Source of the DNA: Bacteroidota bacterium
GTDB taxonomy: Bacteria; Bacteroidota; Bacteroidia; Chitinophagales; Chitinophagaceae
Length of the DNA stretch: 45,140 nucleotides
Reading direction: 5' to 3'
NCBI GenBank assembly: GCA_005884665.1
Contig: VBAT01000023.1
Location: 1-45,140, forward strand
Shown here: piece by piece, positions 15,913 to 24,862 of the stretch
Numbering within the stretch: the stretch's first letter is position 1
How the letters are laid out: each line of letters opens with the position of its first letter
Notes under the pieces: generated by a model
Databases searched by the model: none
The model's input: only the letters and a program-made list of their open reading frames with translations
Told to the model about the DNA's origin: nothing
Translations under genes and position numbers: made by a program

Positions 15913-18900
15913 ATGAACGATCAATCTACTTATTGCATTCGCGGACTACTGCGTTACAGGTGGTCATTTTTTTTATCTCTCATTCTTATATCCAGCCTGG
16001 TGACCGTCCAGGCGCAGGCTCAAACAAAAAAGATAGAAGGGGTCGTCACCAGTTCCAGGGGAGTGCCACTGCTGGGAGTAACGGTTACGGCCAGGGGAAC
16101 TGACACGTCGGCTACCACAACGGACAGTAGAGGCCGTTATTCCATTTCTACCAGCATTGGGTCTACCATTACATTCTCCTCAGTAAGCTTCCTGAGCAAG
16201 GATGAATTGGTTGATGGCAGGACTGTGATCAATGTTTCATTGGTCGAAAACCCTCAATCACTGGAAAATGTCGTGGTAATCGGCTACGGTACCCAAAAGA
16301 AAGTAAATCTGAGCGGCGCTGTATCCCAGATCAATGGTAAGGAACTCGAAAACCGGCCGGTGGCCAATCTTACTGCGGCATTGCAGGGAATTTCGCCGGG
16401 ACTGACTGTTTTAAGAAGCAGCGGTGAGCCTGGGAGTGAGGGGTATGCTATCAGGATACGCGGTTTTACATCTGCTAACACCGCCTCAGCACTGGTACTT
16501 GTTGATGGTATTGAACAGGACATCAACCTGCTTGATCCAAACGATGTTGAATCCATATCGGTGTTAAAGGACGCATCGGCTTCCGCTATTTATGGAGCCA
16601 GGGCCGCTGCAGGCGTGGTACTGATAACGACTAAACAGGGCTCCGCCGGTAAAACACGTATAAATCTCACAAGCTCTTACGGGATCAATATAACCGCGCG
16701 GCAACCAGAGCGGCTTAATTCCTGGGATGAACAAACGCTGATCGATGAGGCACGTTTCAACGCCACTGGCGCTAAAGAATACAATGATGAACAATATGAA
16801 TGGCTGAGAAATCCCAATTTCTCCTATCGTCCCAATCCCACCGCTGACCGCTGGGAATACTATGGCAATAACAACTGGATAAAAGAAGGAATGGATAAGA
16901 TCAATCACCAGCAGAATTATTCCATGTCGATCAGTGGCGGCGAACAAAAATTGAACTACCTCGTCTTCGGGAGCTATTATAAAAGAGACGGGGTGTTACG
17001 CTTTGGCCCTGACGATAACTCGCGTTACAACATTAAGGTAAATCTCAATTCAGAACTCAATAAATATATCAGCGTAAAACTGACCGCAGGATATATCGGC
17101 TCATTTACCGAGGAAAATTCATTCGGTACTGACCAGATCATCAACAGGCTTTACCGTAGCCGTACCAGGCAGTCATTACATACTCCGGCCGAAGATGTGA
17201 CAGGCCAGCCCTATAACGGCGATCTGCAGATAAACGCGGTTGATATAGAAAAGAATGCCGGTATTGAAACGCGCAACTATGAAACGTTTACCGGTAAACT
17301 GAATTTGCAAGTGAAAAATGTCGTGAAAGGACTGACGCTCGATGTGATCGGCTGGCGAAACCAAAACTATTATGAAATGCAGAATAAAAGCCGTACGCTG
17401 ATATGGTACGGCCGCAGCACGAATACTATCCGGTTCAGCGTTAACCAGCCTAATTCATACACGGAAACGAGGAACCGTGCTTATCAAAACAACCTGCAGG
17501 GTTATTTGACTTATAACTTGAAGTATGGGAAGCATTCATTTCAATTGATGCAGGGAGGATCTTACGAGGAATACCGCAAGGTGGAATTCACAGCTTCCGC
17601 GCAAAATATGATCACCAATGATTTCTTTGGTTTCAATTTTGCCGACCCTTTGACAAAGACAAGCCGCGATCTTATTCAGACCTGGGCCCTGGCTTCAGCA
17701 TTTGGCAGGTTCAACTATAGCTTTAGGGATCGCTACCTGTTTGAAGCGTCCTATCGTTATGATGGAAGCTCACGACTCGCACCCGAGAACCGCTGGCAGG
17801 TTTTTCCTTCATTCTCTGCAGCATGGAAAGTAAGCGATGAAAGCTTTATGGACAAGCTATCGTTTATCAATACAATGAAGTTGCGCACATCCTGGGGGCA
17901 GCTGGGAAATAGCGCCGCGATCGGTTTGTATGATTACATTCCACTATTGACAAGCGGCAACAGCCTTACATTTAATGGTGTTCGCACCACCTATTTCTAC
18001 CAAAACCAGCTGGCTTCACCCGAAGTGACCTGGGAAACCATCCAGCAATTCAATGTCGGCGTTGATTTTGGATTTTTGAGAAACAGGCTCATGGTAACGG
18101 CTGATTATTACGTCAAACGTAACAAGGATATGCTGGCCACTCTTGATATTCCCAATATTATCGGCGTCAACGTGGGTTATGTCAATGTAGGTGAATTGAA
18201 AAGCTGGGGAAAAGAGATCGATATAAAATGGAGGGACAGGACCGGCAAGCTCGATTACAACATCGGTTTCAACATTTCAGATGCACAGAATAAAGTTGTA
18301 AAATATGATGGCAAGAACTCGATTGGCGCGGGCGGAGTAATACCCATCATGGAAGGTTATTCCCTGAACACCCTTTGGGGTTATAAAACGGCTGGTTATT
18401 TCCAAAGCCAGGCTGAGGCAACCGATTACAAATCGCACGTCACGTATCCATTCTTTACCAATCCTTCAGCAGGTGATATAAAATATCTTGATCTGAATGG
18501 GGATGGTGTGATCAATGGAGGAGATGGAACGCCGGCGAAACCGGGGGACCTTGTTTATCTCGGTACCATCAATGCCCGTTATACTTACGGGTTTGATCTC
18601 GGTGCTGAATGGAAAGGTTTTGATTTCTCCATTTTCTTCCAGGGCGCTTTACAAAGAAAATTCCTGATCAGTGAAGAAACGCTTTCACCGATATTGGGTA
18701 CGGCCGATATGCCCTGGACCATTCATATGGACCACTGGACACCTACCAATCCAAATGGTTTTTTCCCGAGAATGTACCAGACCAGTGCACATAATTTCAA
18801 GCCCTCGGATAAATGGGCGCAAAACGGAAGCTACGTACGCTTAAAGAATGTGCAATTGGGTTATAAGGTCCCATTGAAGAGTAAATATGTCCGTGAAATA

Positions 18901-19041
18901 AAGGCCTACGTTTCGGGCCAGGACCTTTGGGAATCGACAAAAGTGCTGAAAGTATTTGACCCCGAGGTAGGAAATAATGTAAGCGCAACAGCCTATCCAT
19001 TCTATCGCACCGTTGCATTTGGTCTTAATGTTTCATTCTAA
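15913..19041 (+). CDS. SusC-family TonB-dependent outer-membrane transporter
   Basis: This is the outer-membrane barrel that imports oligosaccharides with a SusD lipoprotein cap, powered by TonB. I use the ATG at 15913 (MNDQSTYCIRGLL, 1042 residues); the frame also runs from a TTG at 15889. After a signal segment (FFLSLILISSLVTVQAQAQ) come a carboxypeptidase-regulatory-like domain (IEGVVTSSRGVPLLGVTVTARG...), the SusC signature ENVVVIGYGTQKKVNLSGAV, a plug domain (IRIRGFTSANTASALVLVDGIEQ, VLKDASASAIYGARAAAGVVLITTK) and a barrel ending in aromatic F at AFGLNVSF. The SusD gene starts 13 bases after the stop. The 194-base spacer before it holds the likely promoter, with AAATATTTG near 15807 as a poor match to the -7 element. 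Confidence 0.96.
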   Translation: MNDQSTYCIRGLLRYRWSFFLSLILISSLVTVQAQAQTKKIEGVVTSSRGVPLLGVTVTARGTDTSATTTDSRGRYSISTSIGSTITFSSVSFLSKDELVDGRTVINVSLVENPQSLENVVVIGYGTQKKVNLSGAVSQINGKELENRPVANLTAALQGISPGLTVLRSSGEPGSEGYAIRIRGFTSANTASALVLVDGIEQDINLLDPNDVESISVLKDASASAIYGARAAAGVVLITTKQGSAGKTRINLTSSYGINITARQPERLNSWDEQTLIDEARFNATGAKEYNDEQYEWLRNPNFSYRPNPTADRWEYYGNNNWIKEGMDKINHQQNYSMSISGGEQKLNYLVFGSYYKRDGVLRFGPDDNSRYNIKVNLNSELNKYISVKLTAGYIGSFTEENSFGTDQIINRLYRSRTRQSLHTPAEDVTGQPYNGDLQINAVDIEKNAGIETRNYETFTGKLNLQVKNVVKGLTLDVIGWRNQNYYEMQNKSRTLIWYGRSTNTIRFSVNQPNSYTETRNRAYQNNLQGYLTYNLKYGKHSFQLMQGGSYEEYRKVEFTASAQNMITNDFFGFNFADPLTKTSRDLIQTWALASAFGRFNYSFRDRYLFEASYRYDGSSRLAPENRWQVFPSFSAAWKVSDESFMDKLSFINTMKLRTSWGQLGNSAAIGLYDYIPLLTSGNSLTFNGVRTTYFYQNQLASPEVTWETIQQFNVGVDFGFLRNRLMVTADYYVKRNKDMLATLDIPNIIGVNVGYVNVGELKSWGKEIDIKWRDRTGKLDYNIGFNISDAQNKVVKYDGKNSIGAGGVIPIMEGYSLNTLWGYKTAGYFQSQAEATDYKSHVTYPFFTNPSAGDIKYLDLNGDGVINGGDGTPAKPGDLVYLGTINARYTYGFDLGAEWKGFDFSIFFQGALQRKFLISEETLSPILGTADMPWTIHMDHWTPTNPNGFFPRMYQTSAHNFKPSDKWAQNGSYVRLKNVQLGYKVPLKSKYVREIKAYVSGQDLWESTKVLKVFDPEVGNNVSATAYPFYRTVAFGLNVSF

Positions 19042-19054
19042 TCAAAATTGCAAA

Positions 19055-20719
19055 ATGAAAAAGTTTAAACATCTTTCAATATACTTCCTCACTGCAATAA
19101 TTTTATTCAGTGCATGCAAGAAAATAGATCGTTTACCGGAAACCGATTTCAGCGATGCAGATTTCTGGAACACGGAGAATGATCTTATCAATGCCGCTAA
19201 TCGTCTATACCAGGAGTTGGATGGTGACTGGATCGATAACAGGGCCGACGATGCTGTCAACCAGGGCGGTCCCAACGAGATCAGCACTGGCAATCGTTCG
19301 GTACCCAATACAAGCGGTGACTGGAACGATCGTTATGATGAGATCTTTACCGCGAACAACATCATTGAAAAAGCGCCGCGGGCAAAAGTGACCGATGCTA
19401 TTAAGAACAGGTATATAGCTGAGGCAAGATTCTTCAGGGCTTACGCCTATTTCAAGCTGGTAAAAGTATATGGCGATGTGCCGTTGGTATTGCACACACT
19501 CGATATTAATTCACCTGACCTGTATATGGGCAGGAAGCCTAGAACAGAAGTCGTTCAGGCGATCTATGATGATCTTGATTTTGCCGCACAATGGCTGCCC
19601 AGGAGATCTGAATTGCCGGCGGCACAATATGGACGTGTTACCAAAAGCTCGTCCTGGGCGCTGAAAGCAAGAGTGGGTCTCTATGAAGGAACAAGAGCCA
19701 AATTTCATAATGTAACCGGTATCAACTGGCAAAATCATTTGAATATTGCAATAACATCCGCCCAAAGCGTAATGGGAGAGGGGCATACTTTATATTCCAA
19801 CTATGGTAACCTCTTTACACAAACAGGCGAGGGCCCGGCCAACACTGAAAATATATTGGTGAAGATATACGGCGTCAGCAACTCTAACGTGATCATAGCG
19901 CATAATAACTCAAGGGACCTGGAAAACGGTCGTATGGCGCCAACCCGTAATCTTCTTCGCCAGTATTTATATAGTGACGGATTACCGGCATACAATGTTG
20001 ACAATACTCCTTCAACTACACGTTCGAGCTTTTTTGTAAATGAAGCCAACGAACCTAGCTATAACACTATCCTCGACAACAGGGATCCACGTGTTGCTTT
20101 CACATTTTTCAGAGCTGGTGATGTAGCTTACCAGGGCCCCTGGGTGCCCAAGACTTCTCTGGGATCAAGAACTGCTTATGCACCTAAAAAAGGGTTTAGT
20201 GTGGCTGACCAGACTATTAATGGAGCAGCAACTACTGACAGGATCCTTATCCGCTATGCTGAAGTATTACTCATCTACGCTGAAGCAAAATTCGAATTGA
20301 ACGGAAGTATTAGCGATGCAGATCTGAATCTCTCGATCAACCTGCTGCGTACAAGGGTTGGGTTTGCTCCGAAACTCACAAATGCGTTCGTGACCACCAA
20401 TAACCTTAGCATGCGCGACGAGATCAGGCGTGAAAGAACTGTAGAACTGGCGCTGGAGGGCTTCCGTTATGATGACCTGATGCGATGGAAGCTGGCTGAA
20501 GCTCTATTACCGCAAAATTTATTAGGTGCCAAGTTCATCGCTTCAGAATGGGTAGGCACCAATGGAAACAGCCTGAACCTGAATTCCGACCAGGTATTGA
20601 TAACAGAACCGGCCAGTTCAAGGCATTTCCGTCCCGAACGGGATTATTTGTATCCCGTCCCTATCCACGAGATCACTACCAGCGGAGGCAACGTGGTTCA
20701 AAATCCCAATTGGCAATAA
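19055..20719 (+). CDS. SusD/RagB-family nutrient-binding lipoprotein
   Basis: This is the surface lipoprotein that caps the SusC barrel and captures glycan. I use the ATG at 19055 (MKKFKHLSIYFLTAIILFSACKK, 554 residues), with a clear lipobox FSAC; the frame is open from 19013 inside the SusC gene. The SusD N-terminal TPR-like region shows DADFWNTENDLINAANRLYQEL and YIAEARFFRAYAYFKLVKVYGDVPLV. The C-terminal half shows RILIRYAEVLLIYAEAKFELNG, MRDEIRRERTVELALEGFRYDDLMRW and the final LYPVPIHEI, all typical of the family. It is coupled to SusC upstream and to a small lipoprotein 39 bases downstream. Confidence 0.96.
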   Translation: MKKFKHLSIYFLTAIILFSACKKIDRLPETDFSDADFWNTENDLINAANRLYQELDGDWIDNRADDAVNQGGPNEISTGNRSVPNTSGDWNDRYDEIFTANNIIEKAPRAKVTDAIKNRYIAEARFFRAYAYFKLVKVYGDVPLVLHTLDINSPDLYMGRKPRTEVVQAIYDDLDFAAQWLPRRSELPAAQYGRVTKSSSWALKARVGLYEGTRAKFHNVTGINWQNHLNIAITSAQSVMGEGHTLYSNYGNLFTQTGEGPANTENILVKIYGVSNSNVIIAHNNSRDLENGRMAPTRNLLRQYLYSDGLPAYNVDNTPSTTRSSFFVNEANEPSYNTILDNRDPRVAFTFFRAGDVAYQGPWVPKTSLGSRTAYAPKKGFSVADQTINGAATTDRILIRYAEVLLIYAEAKFELNGSISDADLNLSINLLRTRVGFAPKLTNAFVTTNNLSMRDEIRRERTVELALEGFRYDDLMRWKLAEALLPQNLLGAKFIASEWVGTNGNSLNLNSDQVLITEPASSRHFRPERDYLYPVPIHEITTSGGNVVQNPNWQ

Positions 20720-20720
20720 A

Positions 20721-20740
20721 CCTGCCCGCCAGCCGGCGGA
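20721..20740. repeat. Degenerate CCTGCC-type palindrome after SusD
   Basis: CCTGCCCGCCAGCCGGCGGA begins just after the SusD stop codon. It is a diverged relative of the palindromes at 1377-1396 and 24667-24732. It would form a GC-rich hairpin in the operon transcript between SusD and the next gene. Confidence 0.5.
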
Positions 20741-20758
20741 CTCTAAAACCTATCAACC

Positions 20759-21274
20759 ATGAAATCTTTAAAATATATAGCAATTGCTTTTCTCTCGGTG
20801 ATGATAATGGCCTCATGCGAGAAAAAAGATTATCCGAAAGGAGTAGATGAACTGGCGCATCATTACTATGCGATCTTTGTACCCAATACAAATACAGGCG
20901 TGACCGTGTCGCGGTCACAGGCAGCCCTCGTAAAATTTCCCGTACAGTTTTATTCAACTTTCGTGCGGGACTACGATGCAGTAGCCCGGTACACGGTAGT
21001 GACACATGGTAATGGCATTACTTCACCGGCTATCGTGGGCCAGGATTTTAATATCGTCGATAAGAATGGTAACCCGATCTCTTCGCCGGACAGTACATAT
21101 TCGATCGTTTTCAAAAAAGCCGTGCAGGCCATGGATACCATTTATATTAAATTGCTGAATAATTCCACCCCAGGCACCCGGAAAATGGAAATTCAAATAA
21201 TGGATAATATCACCAGCCAGTTCGAAGTGGACATTTTTTCTACTGCCTACAGGAGACCGGTTACCATTAATTAA
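20759..21274 (+). CDS. Small lipoprotein of the SusCD operon, unknown function
   Basis: This is a 171-residue lipoprotein with a signal peptide and a lipobox ending at Cys20 (IMASC-EKKDYP). The mature part is beta-rich and shows no enzyme motif: FPVQFYSTFVRDYDAVARYTVV and MDTIYIKLLNNSTPGTRKMEIQIMDN resemble Ig-like or DUF1735/DUF4843-type domains, which often occupy this place after SusD. Those assignments are from general appearance only. It lies 39 bases after SusD and 202 bases before the GH2 gene. A role as an auxiliary surface glycan-binding protein, comparable to SusE or SusF, is inferred from position. Confidence 0.75.
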   Translation: MKSLKYIAIAFLSVMIMASCEKKDYPKGVDELAHHYYAIFVPNTNTGVTVSRSQAALVKFPVQFYSTFVRDYDAVARYTVVTHGNGITSPAIVGQDFNIVDKNGNPISSPDSTYSIVFKKAVQAMDTIYIKLLNNSTPGTRKMEIQIMDNITSQFEVDIFSTAYRRPVTIN

Positions 21275-21373
21275 TGATTGCCACGGATACGCGGATGTGC
21301 GAAAGAGCGAATTAACCAATTAACAAATAAAAGCAGTCGTAGTTTCATATTAGCAGTTAGCAATTCACTTCAT

Positions 21374-21416
21374 TATTGAAAAGCGGGGCTTTGGCATAAC
21401 AGCCGGGCTCCCTTTT
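21374..21416. other. Possible RNA hairpin upstream of the GH2 gene
   Basis: In the spacer between the small lipoprotein and GH2 genes, GAAAAG and CTTTTC flank a GC-rich segment (CGGGGCTTTGG ... GCCGGGCTCC). It may fold as an imperfect stem. It has no following T-run, so it may be a processing or stabilising hairpin. The rest of 21275-21476 contains AATTAACCAATTAAC words (about 21306-21325). Confidence 0.35.
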
Positions 21417-21476
21417 CATAATGAAGAACTTTGACTTTACTGATCAAAACAATTTGAATTCCGAAAAAATAAATTC

Positions 21477-24179
21477 TTGAGATTTTTATTTTCCCTCTAT
21501 ATCGTTTTATTGCCGGCCCTTGCAGTTGCACAAACCCATTCCAGGATCGTAGTTAAGATCAATGAAGGTTGGATCTTTTCAAAAGAAATTAAGGGTGGTA
21601 ACCCGGTGCAATGGCAACCCATAACTATTCCGCATACCTGGAATTTGCAGGATGTGGTAGATGATATACCGGGTTACTACCGGGGTGTTGGAGTTTACAA
21701 AAGAAAATTATTCGTTGATAAAAAGTTACAGGGAAAACAGCTCTATCTTTTTTTTGAAGGCGTCAACCAGGTTGCTGAAATTTATATAAATGGAAAAAAA
21801 GCCGGGAATCACATAGGCGGTTACTCAGGTTTCTATGTGCCTGTTACCGCACTTATCATGGCTGGTGAAGAAAATGAGATCGTCGTAAGGTCAGATAACA
21901 GTTTTGACAGGAATATCGCTCCCCTTTCCGCCGATTTCACTTTTTATGGGGGCATTTACCGGGATGTATTTCTTGTTGCAGTTGAACCACTTCATTTTTC
22001 CATGAATGAAAATGGGAGCAATGCAGTTTACATTTCTACACCGTCCGTTACCAAAACTTCGGCGAAGGTTCACATTAAGGCTATCGTGTCAAACGAAGGA
22101 AAAACAACAAGAAAGATACGCATCTGGTCAACCATATTTGCCAGATCCGGAAGGATCGTGGCGGTTAAGACGACGCGTGCTTTCGTTGAGCAGGGAGATG
22201 ACAAAACAATTCTCCAGGAAGTAACGATCACTCATCCTGATCTATGGTCGCCAGAGGCGCCGCAATTATACAGGATGGTTACTGAGATCATTGATGATGA
22301 AACGGGGAAGCTCCTCGATGCTGTCAACAACCCCCTGGGATTACGTTGGTTTCATTTTGATGCAGAGAAAGGTTTTTTCCTAAATGGGAAACCTTATAAG
22401 CTGGTTGGTACGAGCCGTCACCAGGATTACCAGGGCCTGGGCAATGCGGTTCCCGACGAAACGGCGGTCAAAGACGTGCAATGGTTGAAGCAAATGGGTG
22501 GTAATTTTTTAAGAATAGCTCACTATCCCCAGGATCCCTGCATACTAAGGGCATGTGATAGCCTGGGTATACTGGCTTCGGTAGAAATACCTATAGTCAA
22601 TGAGATAACGGAGTCCGACTCTTTCACTATGAACTGCCGGAACATGCAACTGGAAATGATCCGCCAAAACTACAACCATCCTTCGGTGATCATCTGGTGC
22701 TATATGAATGAAGTGTTGTTGCGCCCGCACTACAATGATGATAAAATTAAGCAGGGCACCTATTTTACTTCAATAGCCAGGCTTGCCCGTATGCTGGATA
22801 GTATCACTCGCGCCGAAGATCCACATAGGTATACCATGATGGCTCATCACGGCGATTATAATAAATACAGGGACGTGGGTTTGCTGGATATTCCCATGAT
22901 TGTAGGGTGGAACCTCTATTCCGGCTGGTATGGAGCGAAGCTCAGTGATTTCCCGGCTTTTCTCGACAGCTTTCATAAAAAACATCCAATGACGCCATTA
23001 GTTGTATCTGAATATGGCGCCGATGCCGATCCGCGCATCAGCAGCCTGGAGCCTGTGAGATTTGACAAAAGCGTTGAGTATACCACCCGTTTTCACCAGT
23101 ACTACCTGGAAGAAATGCTGAAGCGCCCTTTTGTATCCGCTGCGATGGTTTGGAACCTGGCCGATTTCAATTCAGAAACAAGGAATGAATCTATGCCGCA
23201 TATTAACAATAAGGGTTTGTTGACATGGGACAGGATACCAAAAGATGCATATTATTATTACCAGGCCATCTTATCAAAAATTCAGTTTGTCAAAATTCTC
23301 GGCAGGAAGAAAATGGCAGGCGTGATCGACAGTATTGGTAATTGTTGCACACGATCGATACAGGTTGCCAGTAACCTGCCTGATCTTTTATTAAAATTTA
23401 ATGGTAAAGAACTGGGCTGGCAAAAGAATAACAATGGACTATTCGAGTGGCGGATCTCGTTTGTTGATGGCCCGAACGAGGTTGAAGTAAAAGGAATGAA
23501 AAATGGAAAGACTGTAATGGACAAATCTATTATTCAGTTTGACCTGCAACCCGAACAGCTGGCAGAAGGACCCGTAAAGTTTCGGCAACTGAACATCCTT
23601 CTCGGTTCAAAACGGTTTTTTACAGACAGCTGCCAGCAAGTGTGGATTCCAGACCAACCTTACAAAACCGGTAGTTGGGGGTACATCGGTGGGCATTCAT
23701 TTAAAGCTCCTGGTAACAACCGACTGCCTTATGGTACTGACAAAAACATTATAGGCACTGATGATGACCCGGTTTATCAAACGCAACAGACCGGCATACA
23801 AAAATATAAGCTGGACCTGCCTGCAGGCGAATACGAGGTTACATGCTATTTCGCAGAACTATCAGGGAGTACTGTCAAAGGGCTGCCGTATAATATAAAT
23901 GATCCCGATAGGATCGAGCCAAATGGAAAAAGGATATTTGATGTGTTTGTCAATGATTCCCTTCTATTGGATAAATTCAATATCGCCGCAGACTATGGCC
24001 CTGCGACTGCCGTCTCAAAAAAAATAAAACTCAGGGTAACCAACAGCCGGGGAATTGAAATACGATTTAATGCTATCGAAGGCGAGCCAGTATTGAATGC
24101 GCTGCAGGTGAAAAAACTGGAAGCCGGCGAACATCCAACGGCATCAGCCGTTACTCCCGGCACAAGCTCCGGTTATTAA
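21477..24179 (+). CDS. GH2 family glycoside hydrolase with C-terminal malectin-like domain
   Basis: This is an exported 900-residue retaining glycosidase, probably a beta-galactosidase or related enzyme; the substrate cannot be fixed from sequence. The start is TTG at 21477, giving a good signal peptide (MRFLFSLYIVLLPALAVAQ); no in-frame ATG precedes it. The GH2 sugar-binding domain (about 25-190), the immunoglobulin-like domain (190-290) and the TIM barrel (295-600) are clear. The acid/base is Glu412 in WCYMNEV and the nucleophile Glu512 in VVSEYGAD. A later beta-domain is followed at about 695-880 by a malectin-like carbohydrate-binding region (LDLPAGEYEVTCYFAEL, FDVFVNDSLLLDKFNI, IEIRFNAIEGEPVLNALQV). 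It is last in the SusCD locus. Bacteroidota enzymes of this build act on plant or algal galactans and glucuronides. Confidence 0.9.
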   Translation: MRFLFSLYIVLLPALAVAQTHSRIVVKINEGWIFSKEIKGGNPVQWQPITIPHTWNLQDVVDDIPGYYRGVGVYKRKLFVDKKLQGKQLYLFFEGVNQVAEIYINGKKAGNHIGGYSGFYVPVTALIMAGEENEIVVRSDNSFDRNIAPLSADFTFYGGIYRDVFLVAVEPLHFSMNENGSNAVYISTPSVTKTSAKVHIKAIVSNEGKTTRKIRIWSTIFARSGRIVAVKTTRAFVEQGDDKTILQEVTITHPDLWSPEAPQLYRMVTEIIDDETGKLLDAVNNPLGLRWFHFDAEKGFFLNGKPYKLVGTSRHQDYQGLGNAVPDETAVKDVQWLKQMGGNFLRIAHYPQDPCILRACDSLGILASVEIPIVNEITESDSFTMNCRNMQLEMIRQNYNHPSVIIWCYMNEVLLRPHYNDDKIKQGTYFTSIARLARMLDSITRAEDPHRYTMMAHHGDYNKYRDVGLLDIPMIVGWNLYSGWYGAKLSDFPAFLDSFHKKHPMTPLVVSEYGADADPRISSLEPVRFDKSVEYTTRFHQYYLEEMLKRPFVSAAMVWNLADFNSETRNESMPHINNKGLLTWDRIPKDAYYYYQAILSKIQFVKILGRKKMAGVIDSIGNCCTRSIQVASNLPDLLLKFNGKELGWQKNNNGLFEWRISFVDGPNEVEVKGMKNGKTVMDKSIIQFDLQPEQLAEGPVKFRQLNILLGSKRFFTDSCQQVWIPDQPYKTGSWGYIGGHSFKAPGNNRLPYGTDKNIIGTDDDPVYQTQQTGIQKYKLDLPAGEYEVTCYFAELSGSTVKGLPYNINDPDRIEPNGKRIFDVFVNDSLLLDKFNIAADYGPATAVSKKIKLRVTNSRGIEIRFNAIEGEPVLNALQVKKLEAGEHPTASAVTPGTSSGY

Positions 24180-24250
24180 CTCGTCCTGTTTTTGTGGAAA
24201 ATTTGTTTTCCGCGAAAAAATCCCAACCGCCGGGATTGCATAGTTTTAGT

Positions 24251-24541
24251 ATGCCAAATTATATGAGCCACATCCAGTCCTACCAGTTACCCGATTTCGC
24301 CAGGGTTTATACTGTTCATGTATTAACGACAGGTGAGATCATTTCTTCTCTCGAAGATTATCTCAAGGTCAAGGAAAGGTTCGCCTGGGTCGACCAGGCC
24401 CAAATCATCTCCTCTATCTTTCGCCTGAGACGATTGACAGAAAGTCCGAAAAAATCGGTTATCGTGATCTACGAAGAGAACCGCGCCATCAAAGAGTATG
24501 TCAACGTAGAAGAGAACTTCAGGCCTCTTATTTTTAGTTAG
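24251..24541 (+). CDS. Small conserved-looking protein, function unknown
   Basis: I do not recognise this protein. I prefer the ATG at 24251 (MPNYMSHIQSYQLPDF, 96 residues); the frame is open from a GTG at 24194, but that part crosses an inverted repeat (GGAAAA, TTTG, TTTTCC at 24196-24211). The body, LTTGEIISSLEDYLKVKERFAWVDQAQIISSIFRLRRL followed by SVIVIYEENRAIKEYVNVEEN, has balanced codon use, amphipathic helices and a beta-strand, so it looks like a real folded cytoplasmic protein. TAGTTTTA lies just upstream of the ATG and resembles a -7 element, which would make a very short leader. It follows the GH2 gene by 71 bases. Confidence 0.6.
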   Translation: MPNYMSHIQSYQLPDFARVYTVHVLTTGEIISSLEDYLKVKERFAWVDQAQIISSIFRLRRLTESPKKSVIVIYEENRAIKEYVNVEENFRPLIFS

Positions 24542-24761
24542 AATGGCCACAGAGAGCCACCGAGGAAAAACAAACTCTGCCTTGCTTCGACTGGCTACAT
24601 CAAGATAGCAGTAGAGAGCCACGGAGCCTCTCTTCTCTGCGGTTCTCCATGTTTTCTCAGCGGTCCCCTGCCTACCGGCAGGCAGATCTGTGGGCAAATT
24701 CAAATCCGATACCTGCCTGTCCGGTAGGCAGGGCCATCGGATGAAACACTGCCCGATTCCT
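24542..24761. repeat. Repeat-filled intergenic region with inverted words and palindromes
   Basis: No gene is seen. The segment 24545-24664 has CCACAGAGAGCCACCGAGG, AGAGAGCCACGGAG and, in reverse sense, TCTCTGCGGTTCTCCATG, which make partial inverted repeats. CCTGCC-type palindromes follow at 24667-24685 and 24712-24732. The region separates the small unknown gene from the promoter of the lipoprotein at 24863. Confidence 0.6.
24667..24732. repeat. Two CCTGCC-type palindromes
   Basis: CCTGCCTACCGGCAGGCAG is at 24667-24685 and a 21-base relative with one extra T is at 24712-24732. They share the CCTGCC...GGCAGG arms with 1377-1396. The two copies sit 26 bases apart, upstream of the candidate operator of the lipoprotein gene. 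Confidence 0.8.
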
Positions 24762-24783
24762 TTATCCCCGAAAATGGGGATAA
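24762..24783. promoter_or_regulatory. Candidate operator: inverted repeat with six-base spacer, copy 1
   Basis: TTATCCCC and GGGGATAA flank the spacer GAAAAT, a perfect 8+6+8 inverted repeat. It ends seven bases before a TATATTTG element. A second site with the same ATCCCC-six bases-GGGGAT layout lies at 28858-28877, just before the response regulator gene. The site could be the target of that regulator; this is inference. Confidence 0.5.
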
Positions 24784-24790
24784 GCTTCGG

Positions 24791-24798
24791 TATATTTG
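24791..24798 (+). promoter_or_regulatory. Bacteroidota-type -7 promoter element
   Basis: TATATTTG matches the TAnnTTTG consensus exactly and lies 64 bases upstream of the lipoprotein start codon. No good TTG-type -33 element is present at the usual 19-21 base distance. That position is taken by the inverted repeat at 24762-24783, which suggests a promoter that depends on a bound regulator. Confidence 0.5.
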
Positions 24799-24862
24799 GT
24801 GATATGCAATAGGTCCTTCCTGTATCATTTTTGCGTCTTACTTGGTAACCAAAATTTCATCT

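Noticed and set aside
15807..16103. A 98-residue frame before and inside the SusC start
   Set aside because: It overlaps the SusC signal-peptide region in another frame and has no features of its own.
24196..24211. GGAAAA-TTTG-TTTTCC as a terminator of the GH2 gene
   Set aside because: The stem is short and A/T-rich and no T-run follows; too weak to call.
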